A stretch of 42,743 nt of DNA from a virus, in the IMG/VR virus record IMGVR_UViG_3300048837_000695, positions 1 to 42,743 of that record; one strand, written 5' to 3'. The position numbers were made by a program, and so were the translations under genes. The notes under the pieces are model-generated. The model did not search any database and was not told the origin of the DNA. It saw nothing but the letters and a program-made list of their open reading frames with translations. Below are positions 5,865-12,919 of the stretch, piece by piece. Each line of letters begins with the position of its first letter. The stretch's first letter is position 1.

Positions 5865-6616
5865 GGCGCCTTCTCCCGTTCCCACGCGGCGATCATCGCC
5901 TTCATGGCGTCCACCACGTCCCCCGCGGCGAGCGTGTCCCCCGCCGCGACCATCTCCGCGAGGCGCACCTGTTCCGCCGCCAGCTTGGCCTGCTTCTCCT
6001 GCTCGATTGCGTAGCCCAGCAGCAGCGAATTGCCGTTCCGGTTCCACGCCTCGATCGCCTCCATGCCGCCCAGCGCGGCTACCAGTGCATCTACTCTCGG
6101 ATCAGGCATCTCATCCTCCAGTGCGGCCCACAGCCGCGCGTAGCGTTCAGAAGGGCACGACGTCGGCCCCGCGTTCGGCTCGGCCAGCGTCGCCACCTCC
6201 CGGTGCTCCCACAGCGTCCGCGTGTCCAGGTCGCCCGCACGCGTCGCTTCTTTGCCGCTCCACGCGGTCCAGTCCGCGATTAGCCGTAGTGCCGTGCGCA
6301 GCTGGTCATCGTTGATGGGCATCGCCGCCGTGCCTTCAAGCTCCACGCTCCACCAGCGCGTGTTCGCGAAGGCGTTCCCGCTCGCCCAGCACGAGGCCGT
6401 AATCGGGTAGTGCTGTACGAGCGTCCCGTCGAGCTTGATGCTGAACATCCACGACGCCGGCCGCTCTGTGCGCATGAGTTCGCCCATGGAACCGGCGTAC
6501 CATCCCTCCATACTGTGATGGACGATGCCCGCGCCCTCGTTGCGCTGCGCGTACATTTTCCCGGGCGGCCCCGTGAAGCGTTCGGCCCAATCGATCCAGT
6601 CGCCACGTACCGTCAT
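5861..6616 (-). CDS. Endolysin: N-acetylmuramoyl-L-alanine amidase (Amidase_2)
   Basis: The 251-residue protein carries an amidase domain at about 5-165. It shows GIVHHS (His33/34), WMFSIKLDGTLVQHYP, WWSVELEG (Glu92/94), WEHREV (His138) and TSCPSERY (Cys154): the His-His-Cys zinc ligands and nearby catalytic Glu of the PGRP/amidase_2 fold. It cleaves the MurNAc-L-Ala bond of peptidoglycan. The C-terminal 80 residues are helical and may form a wall-binding or oligomerisation tail. No signal peptide, so it should depend on the holin. The ATG overlaps the stop of the preceding gene (ATGA). Confidence 0.9.
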   Translation of the reverse strand: MTVRGDWIDWAERFTGPPGKMYAQRNEGAGIVHHSMEGWYAGSMGELMRTERPASWMFSIKLDGTLVQHYPITASCWASGNAFANTRWWSVELEGTAAMPINDDQLRTALRLIADWTAWSGKEATRAGDLDTRTLWEHREVATLAEPNAGPTSCPSERYARLWAALEDEMPDPRVDALVAALGGMEAIEAWNRNGNSLLLGYAIEQEKQAKLAAEQVRLAEMVAAGDTLAAGDVVDAMKAMIAAWEREKAP

Positions 6617-6798
6617 CGCGTCACCCCCTGGTATGCGTCCCGCGCCGCCCGCAGTTCCGCGAGCGCCACGATGCTCACCCCGAGAATTCCCACGTGCTGT
6701 GTCATCCCCTCGCCGGTGTTGAGCGGCAAGGCGTCGAGCACGCCTTCGATAGCGTCGAGCAGGCGGCGTTCACACGTCGTGCAGCGCACGAGGCTCAC
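6613..6798 (-). CDS. 61-residue protein upstream of the endolysin
   Basis: The GTG start at 6798 overlaps the stop of the upstream membrane peptide (GTGA), and its stop overlaps the endolysin ATG. It begins MSLVRCTTCERRLLDAIEG, with one Cys-x2-Cys, then a helical and moderately hydrophobic stretch (VGILGVSIVALAELRAA). Four-base overlaps on both sides strongly support the frame. I recognise no family. Confidence 0.6.
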   Translation of the reverse strand: MSLVRCTTCERRLLDAIEGVLDALPLNTGEGMTQHVGILGVSIVALAELRAARDAYQGVTR

Positions 6799-6902
6799 CG
6801 TCCCCACTCCACCCACTGCGCCTCGCTCCGTAGCTCCGGCCACATCGCCCAGAGCACGACGGTCGCCATCCCCAGCACGAACCCCAGTGCGAACCACGTC
6901 AT
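6795..6902 (-). CDS. 35-residue membrane microprotein of the lysis region
   Basis: MTWFALGFVLGMATVVLWAM is a single membrane helix, followed by a short polar tail PELRSEAQWVEWGR. The ATG at 6902 overlaps the stop of the zinc-ribbon microprotein (ATGA), and its own stop overlaps the next GTG. It could be a small antiholin or pinholin-like peptide, but this is only position and topology. Confidence 0.55.
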   Translation of the reverse strand: MTWFALGFVLGMATVVLWAMWPELRSEAQWVEWGR

Positions 6903-7030
6903 ATCAATACCTCCACCAACACCGCCCCATGGCGGATGCGGCACTTCCGGCAGAACGTGAACCTCCAGCGGCCGCGCACGACCACCCACGCCACCGTCTC
7001 GTTCTCCACCCTGCACGCGTCACACCTCAT
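6899..7030 (-). CDS. 43-residue zinc-ribbon microprotein
   Basis: MRCDACRVENETVAWVVV begins a two-knuckle ribbon: Cys3-x2-Cys6 and Cys27-x2-Cys30, with an Arg-rich tail (RIRHGA). The ATG overlaps the HTH gene stop as ATGA, and its TGA overlaps the next ATG. Both junctions and the paired CxxC motifs support a real gene despite its length. Confidence 0.65.
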   Translation of the reverse strand: MRCDACRVENETVAWVVVRGRWRFTFCRKCRIRHGAVLVEVLI

Positions 7031-7290
7031 CGCTCCCCCTGCAGGTCGCGGAACACCGTGCGCCGCGAGATGCCCAGTTCGTCCGCGATGGCCTCCCCGG
7101 TCAGCCCCTCAGCCTGCAACTCCCGGATGCGCGCGAGCCGCGCCGCACGGCGGAATTCGGCGAACGCCCCCGGCTCGTCGTAGCGGCAGCGCTCGAGCGG
7201 GCACGCCAGGCACGACGGCGACACCTCGCAACCGGAGTCGACGTAGCGGCGGTTCTCCGGGAGCGCATCCTCTCGCCGCCGTTCGAGCAT
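7027..7290 (-). CDS. HTH protein with a four-Cys cluster
   Basis: This 87-residue protein carries GCEVSPSCLACPLERCRYDE at residues 20-39 (Cys21, 27, 30, 35), followed by a HTH: RIRELQAEGLTGEAIADELG and ISRRTVFRDL. The four cysteines could bind zinc or an iron-sulfur cluster. ATG 7290 follows the upstream stop by five bases; the longer frame to 7527 overlaps the preceding gene and is rejected. A DNA-binding protein inside the lysis region may regulate late expression. I believe similar Cys-cluster HTH proteins occur in Chloroflexota, but this is recollection without a search. Confidence 0.7.
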   Translation of the reverse strand: MLERRREDALPENRRYVDSGCEVSPSCLACPLERCRYDEPGAFAEFRRAARLARIRELQAEGLTGEAIADELGISRRTVFRDLQGER

Positions 7291-7295
7291 CGCGA

Positions 7296-7466
7296 TCACC
7301 CCGTCACCATCGCGCCAGCGAGCAGGAACGCCGTGAGGCCCGAGCCCACGACCATGCCCGTGAGAAAACGGTCCGCGCGCGCCGCGTCGCCCAGGTACAG
7401 CAGCGCCACGCCAAACGCGGCCGGTGTGGCCAGCACGATGCCCAGGAGTGCGACGAACCACAGCAT
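7296..7466 (-). CDS. 56-residue two-helix membrane protein (holin-like)
   Basis: Two membrane segments (LWFVALLGIVLATPAAFGV and VVGSGLTAFLLAGAMVTG) are joined by a short charged loop LGDAARADRF. The ATG at 7466 overlaps the TGA of the tail gene as TGATG, with GGAGGAG just before. The hairpin topology resembles class II holins, so this could be a second holin or antiholin located at the start of the lysis region. Confidence 0.65.
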   Translation of the reverse strand: MLWFVALLGIVLATPAAFGVALLYLGDAARADRFLTGMVVGSGLTAFLLAGAMVTG

Positions 7467-7819
7467 CAGGCTCCTCCGCTCTGGCGCAGCACGACCGGGC
7501 CATAGGCCAGCACCTGCTCACTGCCATCGTCCGTGCGCACGAGCTCGTGCCAGTAGTTCGCCCTGTCCGCGCCAGTCAACTTCTCGGTATCGGTATCCGC
7601 GATCGCCACGGTGACCAGCGTCGATGAGTTGCGGGTGATGCCTCCGGCCGTGGTCTTCGAGACCAGTGCGGTGTTCTGTCCGGCAGGCCGGAGCGGGAGC
7701 GCGTAGAGGTGCCAGGCGAGCGTGTAGGCAGTGAAGTCCTGCTCGGTCGTGAACTCGATTTCGTGGTCCATCCCCGTCCAGAACTCGTTCTCCTTCGTGA
7801 TGGGCGAAAGTGTTGCCAT
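7466..7819 (-). CDS. Small tail/fibre-associated beta protein
   Basis: The 117-residue protein lies directly after the repeat-rich fibre gene. A beta-rich stretch (EIEFTTEQDFTAYTLAWHLY) is followed by ADTDTEKLTGADRANYWHELVRTD. The pattern 'L-tGa..Y.hel...D.G' resembles baseplate or fibre-associated domains that end in a standard Ig-like strand set. Function inferred from position: virion accessory protein at the tail tip. Confidence 0.55.
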   Translation of the reverse strand: MATLSPITKENEFWTGMDHEIEFTTEQDFTAYTLAWHLYALPLRPAGQNTALVSKTTAGGITRNSSTLVTVAIADTDTEKLTGADRANYWHELVRTDDGSEQVLAYGPVVLRQSGGA

Positions 7820-7822
7820 GGA

Positions 7823-9613
7823 CTATCCCTCCGATGCCATGCCGCTGATGGTCGGTGTGTAGCTCGCTGTAGCCGCGAGTGTGGGGCTGTACGAAGCTGT
7901 GCCGGCGATGGTCGGGTTGTACGAGGCGAGGGCAGCGATCGTGTGCGGATTGACCGTCCCGAAGCGCGCCACGATGGATGCCCGGAGCGGGGGCAGGATG
8001 ACGGCCACCGTTCCCACCGGCACGAGATGAGCTGCCACGCTCGCCGTCAGTGAGGGCAGAGCGGCGGTCACCGTCCCCTGCTGGGTCTGTGCGCCCGAGG
8101 TCGATGCGATCAGCCTGGGGAGCGTCGCGGCAACACTGCCGGCCTGCGTCTGCGTCCCGGTGATCGATGCCGAGACGCTGGGCAGGATGACTGCCACGAC
8201 GGCCGCGTTGCCCTGGACGGCCACTACCGATGCACGGAGCGCGGGCAACGTGGCCGCCACGGTCCCCGTCTGCGTCTGTGTACCGGTCGCGCTGGCCGTG
8301 ACCCGGGGCAGCGTCGCGCTCACCGCCCCGGATGGATTCTCCGTCGTGACGCTGGCGCTGGCGCTGGCTATCAGCGAGGGGAGTGTCGCGGTGACGGTGC
8401 CCTCAGGCAGCATCACCCCGCTGATAGCAGCCGTCAGCGAGGGGAGCGTTGCTGCGATGGCCCCTGTCTGAGTCTGCGCGGCCGTGACGCTCGCCGTGAG
8501 GGATGGCAGCGTTGCCGCGACCGAGCCCGTAGGTGTGGTGCTCGTCACCTCGCCCGTAGCGCTCGCCGTGAGTGACGGGAGGGTCGCAACGACCGTGCCC
8601 GCAGGCAGCATGGCTCCGGTCACCGAGGCCGTGAGCGATGGGAGAGCCGCCGCGACCGTTCCGGTCTGTGTCTGCGTGGCGGCTACCGAGGCCGTCAACG
8701 CAGGAAGCGTCGCCCCCACCGTCCCTATGTGTGTCTGGATCGCGCTGATGCTACCCGTGAGGGCAGGGAGCGTTGCCGCGATGGTGCCGGTCTGCCGCTG
8801 GGTACCGGTCGCGCTAGCAGTGAGTTTCGGGAGCGTGGCGACCAGGGCGCCGATCTGAGCCTGCGTCGCAGTCACAGACGCTGTGAGTCTCGGGAGCGTC
8901 GCACTGATGCTCCCGGCCTGCTTCTGCGTGGCGGTTGCCGATGCGGCCAACTTGGGGAGTGTGGCCGCTACCGTGCCAGTGATGCCCCCACCGCCAGGGG
9001 GCTTGAACGCTACGAACCCGCTCACCCATGACGTGGAGAACGACAGCGCGCTTGACCGCGTCGCATTCGTGAGCTGGGCCGAGAGCGTCTCCGACCAGCC
9101 CTCGGCGTCGCCGCCGTCGATCTCGTACTGCTGAGCCATGCCGCTCGGGTTCGATGCGTTCGCCCCGTTGCTCACGCAGGCAGCGAACAGCAGCGCATCC
9201 GCCTGTGACGTCGTGATGTTCGCGCCGGTGGATTGAGTGCCGCTGTTCCCGGAGTTGCTCCCGGCATCATCAATCGGCGATGTGGTATCGGCCCCGGAGA
9301 TCCTGTCTATCCGGCCGCCCTGCCAGAACACCGAACCGCCAGGGCTCCCCACTCCATAGCTGCCAGGTTCACCGCCAGCGTTCGTGATCACCTTGTAGAA
9401 CACACCGAGGCCCAGGTATCCCCCGCCGCCGTAATCCAGTTCGACAGCCGGGAAGGCGCTGGAGAAGCCGCTCGGCGCTGTAGCAGGACTGCTGGAGCTG
9501 TTGAACCAGTGATGCCGGATGAGCACCACATCACCATTGGCGAGGCCAGTCGGCTTGGAATAGCTGGCCCCGCTGGTGACGGTGTTACCACTGGGATTGG
9601 TAGGCGCTGCCAT
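7823..9613 (-). CDS. Repeat-rich tail fibre / minor tail protein
   Basis: The 596-residue protein has an N-terminal jelly-roll-like domain (1-210: VVLIRHHWF, GVFYKVITNAG, SWVSGFVAFKPPG). Then come 16 repeats of 21-24 residues with the core ATLPxLTAS (212-552), and finally a different 10-residue repeat ASYxPTIAGT (about 562-592). Regular beta repeats of this kind form long shafts. The chosen start, ATG 9613, follows the upstream stop; the open frame begins three codons earlier at TTG. It is probably a host-contact appendage. Confidence 0.75.
   Translation of the reverse strand: MAAPTNPSGNTVTSGASYSKPTGLANGDVVLIRHHWFNSSSSPATAPSGFSSAFPAVELDYGGGGYLGLGVFYKVITNAGGEPGSYGVGSPGGSVFWQGGRIDRISGADTTSPIDDAGSNSGNSGTQSTGANITTSQADALLFAACVSNGANASNPSGMAQQYEIDGGDAEGWSETLSAQLTNATRSSALSFSTSWVSGFVAFKPPGGGGITGTVAATLPKLAASATATQKQAGSISATLPRLTASVTATQAQIGALVATLPKLTASATGTQRQTGTIAATLPALTGSISAIQTHIGTVGATLPALTASVAATQTQTGTVAAALPSLTASVTGAMLPAGTVVATLPSLTASATGEVTSTTPTGSVAATLPSLTASVTAAQTQTGAIAATLPSLTAAISGVMLPEGTVTATLPSLIASASASVTTENPSGAVSATLPRVTASATGTQTQTGTVAATLPALRASVVAVQGNAAVVAVILPSVSASITGTQTQAGSVAATLPRLIASTSGAQTQQGTVTAALPSLTASVAAHLVPVGTVAVILPPLRASIVARFGTVNPHTIAALASYNPTIAGTASYSPTLAATASYTPTISGMASEG
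7958..8980. repeat. 63-nt tandem repeat array inside the fibre gene
   Basis: About 16 diverged units encode the 21-24-residue repeat with core ATLPxLTAS. Units fall into subtypes ending in TQTQTG or in MLPAG/MLPEG, alternating along the array, which suggests past block duplications. Confidence 0.85.
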
Positions 9614-9614
9614 C

Positions 9615-9929
9615 TCAGCCAATTACCTCAATGGTGACGGCTGCCCGGAGTGCCTCTTTCGTTTGCTGCATCGCCTCGTGTGCAGTGAAGCAGCGCATCC
9701 GCCTCGCCTGCATCGCGGCGTCCGTGATGGATTGTGATTGACTGCTCGTAATCTCGCTAGTGGAAAATGAGGCCTTGTCTCGTGGATCAGTGATGATGAC
9801 CCGGTATTTGCGAGAGATGCGCGCGGAACTTTCCGTAGAAACAGACAGTACCTCGCCCGTGACATCATCGGTCGTGACGCTCACGACCAATGCGCCGCCA
9901 TCGATGCGCATCAACTCCCGCGTGGCCAT
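9615..9929 (-). CDS. Small conserved tail-region protein
   Basis: The 104-residue protein starts MATRELMRIDGGALVVSV and has beta strands (RKYRVIITDPRD) followed by a helical C-terminal part (DAAMQARRMRCFTAHEAMQQ). It lies between two fibre-region genes in the late unit, with eight bases to the previous stop. Family not recognised; a virion accessory role is inferred from position. Confidence 0.6.
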   Translation of the reverse strand: MATRELMRIDGGALVVSVTTDDVTGEVLSVSTESSARISRKYRVIITDPRDKASFSTSEITSSQSQSITDAAMQARRMRCFTAHEAMQQTKEALRAAVTIEVIG

Positions 9930-9936
9930 CTATCGG

Positions 9937-10365
9937 TCAACTCTCCGGCTGGGTCACGGTCATGGCGCTGATCGCCACGGCGCTGCCAGCAGTGATCGAC
10001 GTGGTGTTAAGCACCATGTCCGCGTCCGAGGTGCCGCACGAGCCGTCCATGATGGCCGTGCCGTTCGAGTCCGCGACCCGGAACCATGCGGCCGTGCCGG
10101 TCGCGTCTGCGCTGGAGTCCTGCGTGATGGCGCTGGCCGTGGCGACCCCTCCTGGGTTGCCGTCTGTCGCAGCGCCGAATGCCGGGTCACTGAACGTCAG
10201 CGTGGCGAGCAGCGTCTGCGCGCCCACGGCCGTGTCCGGGTCGGTGGGCTGGCTGGCCGTATAGATCTTGATGGTGCCCGCCCCGGCGCCACCGTCGATC
10301 AGATCGACGATGGCGTCACAGGCGGCTTTTGCGGCGGCATTGGATATACGCAAAGCGTTCGCCAT
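9937..10365 (-). CDS. Conserved siphovirus tail-region protein
   Basis: The 142-residue protein shows the recurrent layout of a small beta-rich family found near tail fibres: AGTIKIYTASQPTDPDT, LLATLTFSDPAFG, ADATGTAAWFRVADSNG and MDGSCGTSDADMVLNTTSI. Its biochemical role is unknown. The RBS AGGAGG lies nine bases before the ATG. It precedes the fibre genes and is probably part of the tail tip or an assembly factor. Confidence 0.65.
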   Translation of the reverse strand: MANALRISNAAAKAACDAIVDLIDGGAGAGTIKIYTASQPTDPDTAVGAQTLLATLTFSDPAFGAATDGNPGGVATASAITQDSSADATGTAAWFRVADSNGTAIMDGSCGTSDADMVLNTTSITAGSAVAISAMTVTQPES

Positions 10366-10366
10366 T

Positions 10367-10798
10367 TCAGTTTCCCTCCTGGGCAGCTGTCACCAAGGCC
10401 CACAGTTCGTTCACGTCGAGCGTTTTGTTGATCGTGCCGGTGATGCGTTGCGGGTCGTAGTTCGTGAGCAGCCACATGTCCGCGATAATCCGGTCGTCCT
10501 CACGGCCGGCAGCGCGATAGGCGTCAATCAGCTGAACGAGGTCTTCGAGCGAGTACGGTTCGAGCGCTGGGGCGAGCTCGCTGCGCCGCCGTCCGATGTA
10601 GGCCCGTGCGAGCCCCCGCGCGACGCCCCGGTCGCCGTGCTTCCACTCGTGGTCAAACTGTACGAGTTCCGGTTCCACAGAGCGGGCCTCCAATACTGCT
10701 GGCAGGCCCCGGCGTCGTATCATGCGCGCGGAGCCCTCGGGCTCTCTCTGGCCGTCCCCGTCTGTAGTTGGTAGCTCGGCTGGGGCGGCTCTTTTCAT
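10367..10798 (-). CDS. Late-region protein of unknown function
   Basis: The 143-residue protein has a basic N-terminus and a helical, acidic middle (SLEDLVQLIDAYRAAGREDD). The ATG at 10798 lies just five bases after a TATACT box and has no Shine-Dalgarno, so it may be a leaderless start. An internal ATG at residue 26 (MIRRRGL) is an alternative. No family recognised. Confidence 0.55.
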   Translation of the reverse strand: MKRAAPAELPTTDGDGQREPEGSARMIRRRGLPAVLEARSVEPELVQFDHEWKHGDRGVARGLARAYIGRRRSELAPALEPYSLEDLVQLIDAYRAAGREDDRIIADMWLLTNYDPQRITGTINKTLDVNELWALVTAAQEGN

Positions 10799-10803
10799 GA
10801 GGC

Positions 10804-10842
10804 AGTATATGCTAATGCGATAGATCCGTTACCCCCATTAGC
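10804..10842 (-). promoter_or_regulatory. Possible leaderless promoter with adjacent dyad
   Basis: TATACT on the minus strand (10804-10809) sits five bases before the ATG. Upstream, GCTAATG (10811-10817) and CATTAGC (10836-10842) are a perfect 7-bp inverted repeat. No good -35 box is seen, so use of the site would need an activator or a host that accepts -10-only promoters. Confidence 0.35.
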
Positions 10843-11116
10843 GTGCGCCTTTCCAGCCCGCGAACAGCGCCGCAGCCGCCGCCGCGAGTGCTCCTGCCGC
10901 TTTCGCACCGTCCTTCCACACCGAGCGGTGCGCCAGCTCCATCATCTGCTCCCCCAGTTCCGACGCTACCCGTTCCGCGCGCATCAACCGCACTGCCAGG
11001 TAGGCCGTTGCATGGTTCCCACCCTGCAACTTCGCGATGTAGTCGCACTCGTCCTGTTCATCACGGCTGAGCATCGCCTTCCACGCGATGAACGCTGTCC
11101 ACTGGTCGTCGGTCAC
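10838..11116 (-). CDS. Small protein with hydrophobic Ala-rich C-terminus
   Basis: The 92-residue protein begins MTDDQWTAFIAWKAML and ends in AAGALAAAAAALFAGWKGAR, a probable membrane-associated helix. The GTG at 11116 overlaps the upstream stop as GTGA, which selects this start over the ATG at 11161. It lies among the tail genes. Function unknown; an antiholin-like or membrane-tether role is only a guess. Confidence 0.55.
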   Translation of the reverse strand: MTDDQWTAFIAWKAMLSRDEQDECDYIAKLQGGNHATAYLAVRLMRAERVASELGEQMMELAHRSVWKDGAKAAGALAAAAAALFAGWKGAR

Positions 11117-11538
11117 GGTGCCGCCCTCCACTGATTCAGGATCGCCAGGTAGTTTGACCATGCGGTGTTCTCCGCGCCCTCGAACGCCTGGAAGATGGCT
11201 TCGAGCAAAGCCCCGCGTGGTGCGGGATTGCGCCGGTCGAACTCAACTCGCGTCGCCTGCCAGCGCTGCCACGTGGCGAAGCCCCTCTCTGCTCGCACCT
11301 CGAGCAGTGCCTTCGTCTCCGGGATGGGATCGTCCAGATCCGCCCCCAGGATGTCGCTGAGTTTCTGCGTCGCGGCCTCGCGTACCGCTGCGAGCCGCTC
11401 TTCGAATGTTTTCCCAGAGAGTTGGCCAGCACCCAGGAACACACGCCTCTCACGGGTCTCCCCGCGTGTCGTGGCGTTGGGAATCTCGATGAACACGTAC
11501 CAACCGCCGGGTGCCTCTTCGTATCGAGCGATTCTCAT
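11113..11538 (-). CDS. Tail-region protein of unknown function
   Basis: The 141-residue protein has a short beta N-terminus (RIARYEEAPGGWYVFIEIP), a lysine/arginine-rich middle and a helical C-terminus (GALLEAIFQAFEGAENTAWSN). The ATG overlaps the stop of the Gly-rich gene (ATGA). Some phages encode a small chaperone or fibre partner next to a Gly-rich adhesin, so this could be its partner; that is inference from order only. Confidence 0.55.
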   Translation of the reverse strand: MRIARYEEAPGGWYVFIEIPNATTRGETRERRVFLGAGQLSGKTFEERLAAVREAATQKLSDILGADLDDPIPETKALLEVRAERGFATWQRWQATRVEFDRRNPAPRGALLEAIFQAFEGAENTAWSNYLAILNQWRAAP

Positions 11539-12917
11539 GATGAAAGAATCCGTTCGAAGATCGCCACGCCTATCGCGCCGGCACCCCCGTTGCCACCGGC
11601 CGCACCATGCCCGCCACGGCCGCCATCACCACCCGCTCCTGTGCCACCGGCACCCCACGTGCTCTGCTGAATGCCACCCGTACCACCCGCGCCGCCAGTA
11701 GTCGAGACGGTTCCACTATCCGCCTGCACATCCACGGCGAGGAGAACAATCAATCCCCCCGCACCACCACCGCCGCCGCCACCGCCACCGCCCGCGCCGC
11801 CGCCGCCGCCCGCGCCGTTGGAGCCGCTCGTGCCGTTCGACCCAGCCGCTCCCTGCGACCCGTTCTGGCCGTTCTGCCCATTCGATTCGATCGTCCCCTG
11901 GAAATCGAGCAGCTCGCAGACGATCACGAGGATGCCGCCGCCCTCGCCGCCCGCGCCACCCGCGCCGCCGTTCCCCCCGTTGCCACCAGCCTGACCCCCA
12001 ACCGGACCACCGCCACCACCCAGGCCCGCAGCACCACCGCCGCCGCCGCCGCCGCCCGCACCGCCGTTGTGCGACAGGAAATAGTCCAACATCGCGCCCA
12101 GCACTGAGCCATAATGAACGTCCGAACCGGGAGACCCTACGCCCGGAGTGCCATAGCCGGTGAGAGAGGCATTCGCCCCATCACCGTTCGGTGAGATCCC
12201 CCCACCGCCGCCACCGCCTGCGCCCGTCAATATCTGCCCGGTGCCGCCATTCGTACGCCCATGCACCGGCGAGGCGCGGCCGCCGCGGCCGCCGTCACTT
12301 CCGGACATGTTGGAGGTGCCACTGGCGCCGCCGTTCATACCGTTGGCTGCGGCACTCGCCCCACCACCACCGCCGCGGCCGCCTGCCCCACCACCACCGC
12401 CGCCACCCGCTGATGCCCAGCCGCGATGGATGCCCTCGGTCGATGCCTCGGGCGCGACGTCGCTGTTGTCGCCGTCGTTTCCATCGGGCAGGTTCGTGTT
12501 GTTGGAGTTCGCGCCACCGACTGAGCCCGCGGCCCCACCTGATTTCCCCGCCTCGCCGGCATAGCCGGTCCCGCCTGAGCCACCCGCGCCCGTCGCGGTG
12601 ATTTTCCCGCCCGCGGCGATGCTCACCCTCCGGGCGAAAATGAAACACGGCGAGACGACCGCGGTGAGCGTGCCCGTCGCCTCCACTATCAGGTCGTCGT
12701 AGCGATTGATCTCGTCAGTGAGGTTGGTGCTCCCCGAGACAGTCAGGCTCGTGCTCACGCCGTGGTTGTAGGGATAGCGCAACCCCAACAGGCTCAGACC
12801 GGCGAGGGCCTGGATGAACTGCACGGCCTTCGCGCTCACCGGGTCGGCGAGCACGGTCGAGAAAGCGCCCCCGTTCCCGGGCGCCGGTGTCGCGTTCCTG
12901 CGTGCCCCGACTGCCAT
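11535..12917 (-). CDS. Polyglycine-rich tail fibre/adhesin
   Basis: The 460-residue protein has an N-terminal beta domain (1-105, including TSLTVSGSTNLTDEI) and then a very Gly-rich region with runs up to ten glycines, interrupted by two conserved islands (GGILVIVCELLDFQGTI and GGLIVLLAVDVQADSG). Gly-rich runs of this type build polyglycine-II sandwiches in some phage receptor-binding proteins (known for Salmonella phage S16 gp38). The two hydrophobic islands look like repeated strands. It lies between the hub protein and smaller tail genes, so host recognition is the best guess. Confidence 0.7.
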   Translation of the reverse strand: MAVGARRNATPAPGNGGAFSTVLADPVSAKAVQFIQALAGLSLLGLRYPYNHGVSTSLTVSGSTNLTDEINRYDDLIVEATGTLTAVVSPCFIFARRVSIAAGGKITATGAGGSGGTGYAGEAGKSGGAAGSVGGANSNNTNLPDGNDGDNSDVAPEASTEGIHRGWASAGGGGGGGAGGRGGGGGASAAANGMNGGASGTSNMSGSDGGRGGRASPVHGRTNGGTGQILTGAGGGGGGGISPNGDGANASLTGYGTPGVGSPGSDVHYGSVLGAMLDYFLSHNGGAGGGGGGGGAAGLGGGGGPVGGQAGGNGGNGGAGGAGGEGGGILVIVCELLDFQGTIESNGQNGQNGSQGAAGSNGTSGSNGAGGGGGAGGGGGGGGGGAGGLIVLLAVDVQADSGTVSTTGGAGGTGGIQQSTWGAGGTGAGGDGGRGGHGAAGGNGGAGAIGVAIFERILSS

Positions 12918-12919
12918 CC

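Noticed and set aside
5304-7819. Spanin (Rz/Rz1) pair in the lysis region
   Set aside because: No protein with an N-terminal anchor plus long coiled coil, and no small lipoprotein with a lipobox, is encoded here.
7958-8980. Regular repeats that could suggest a CRISPR array
   Set aside because: The period is 63-72 nt without unique spacers, and the units are in-frame coding repeats of a fibre protein. The nearby Cas4-like gene belongs to a recombination module and no other cas gene is present.
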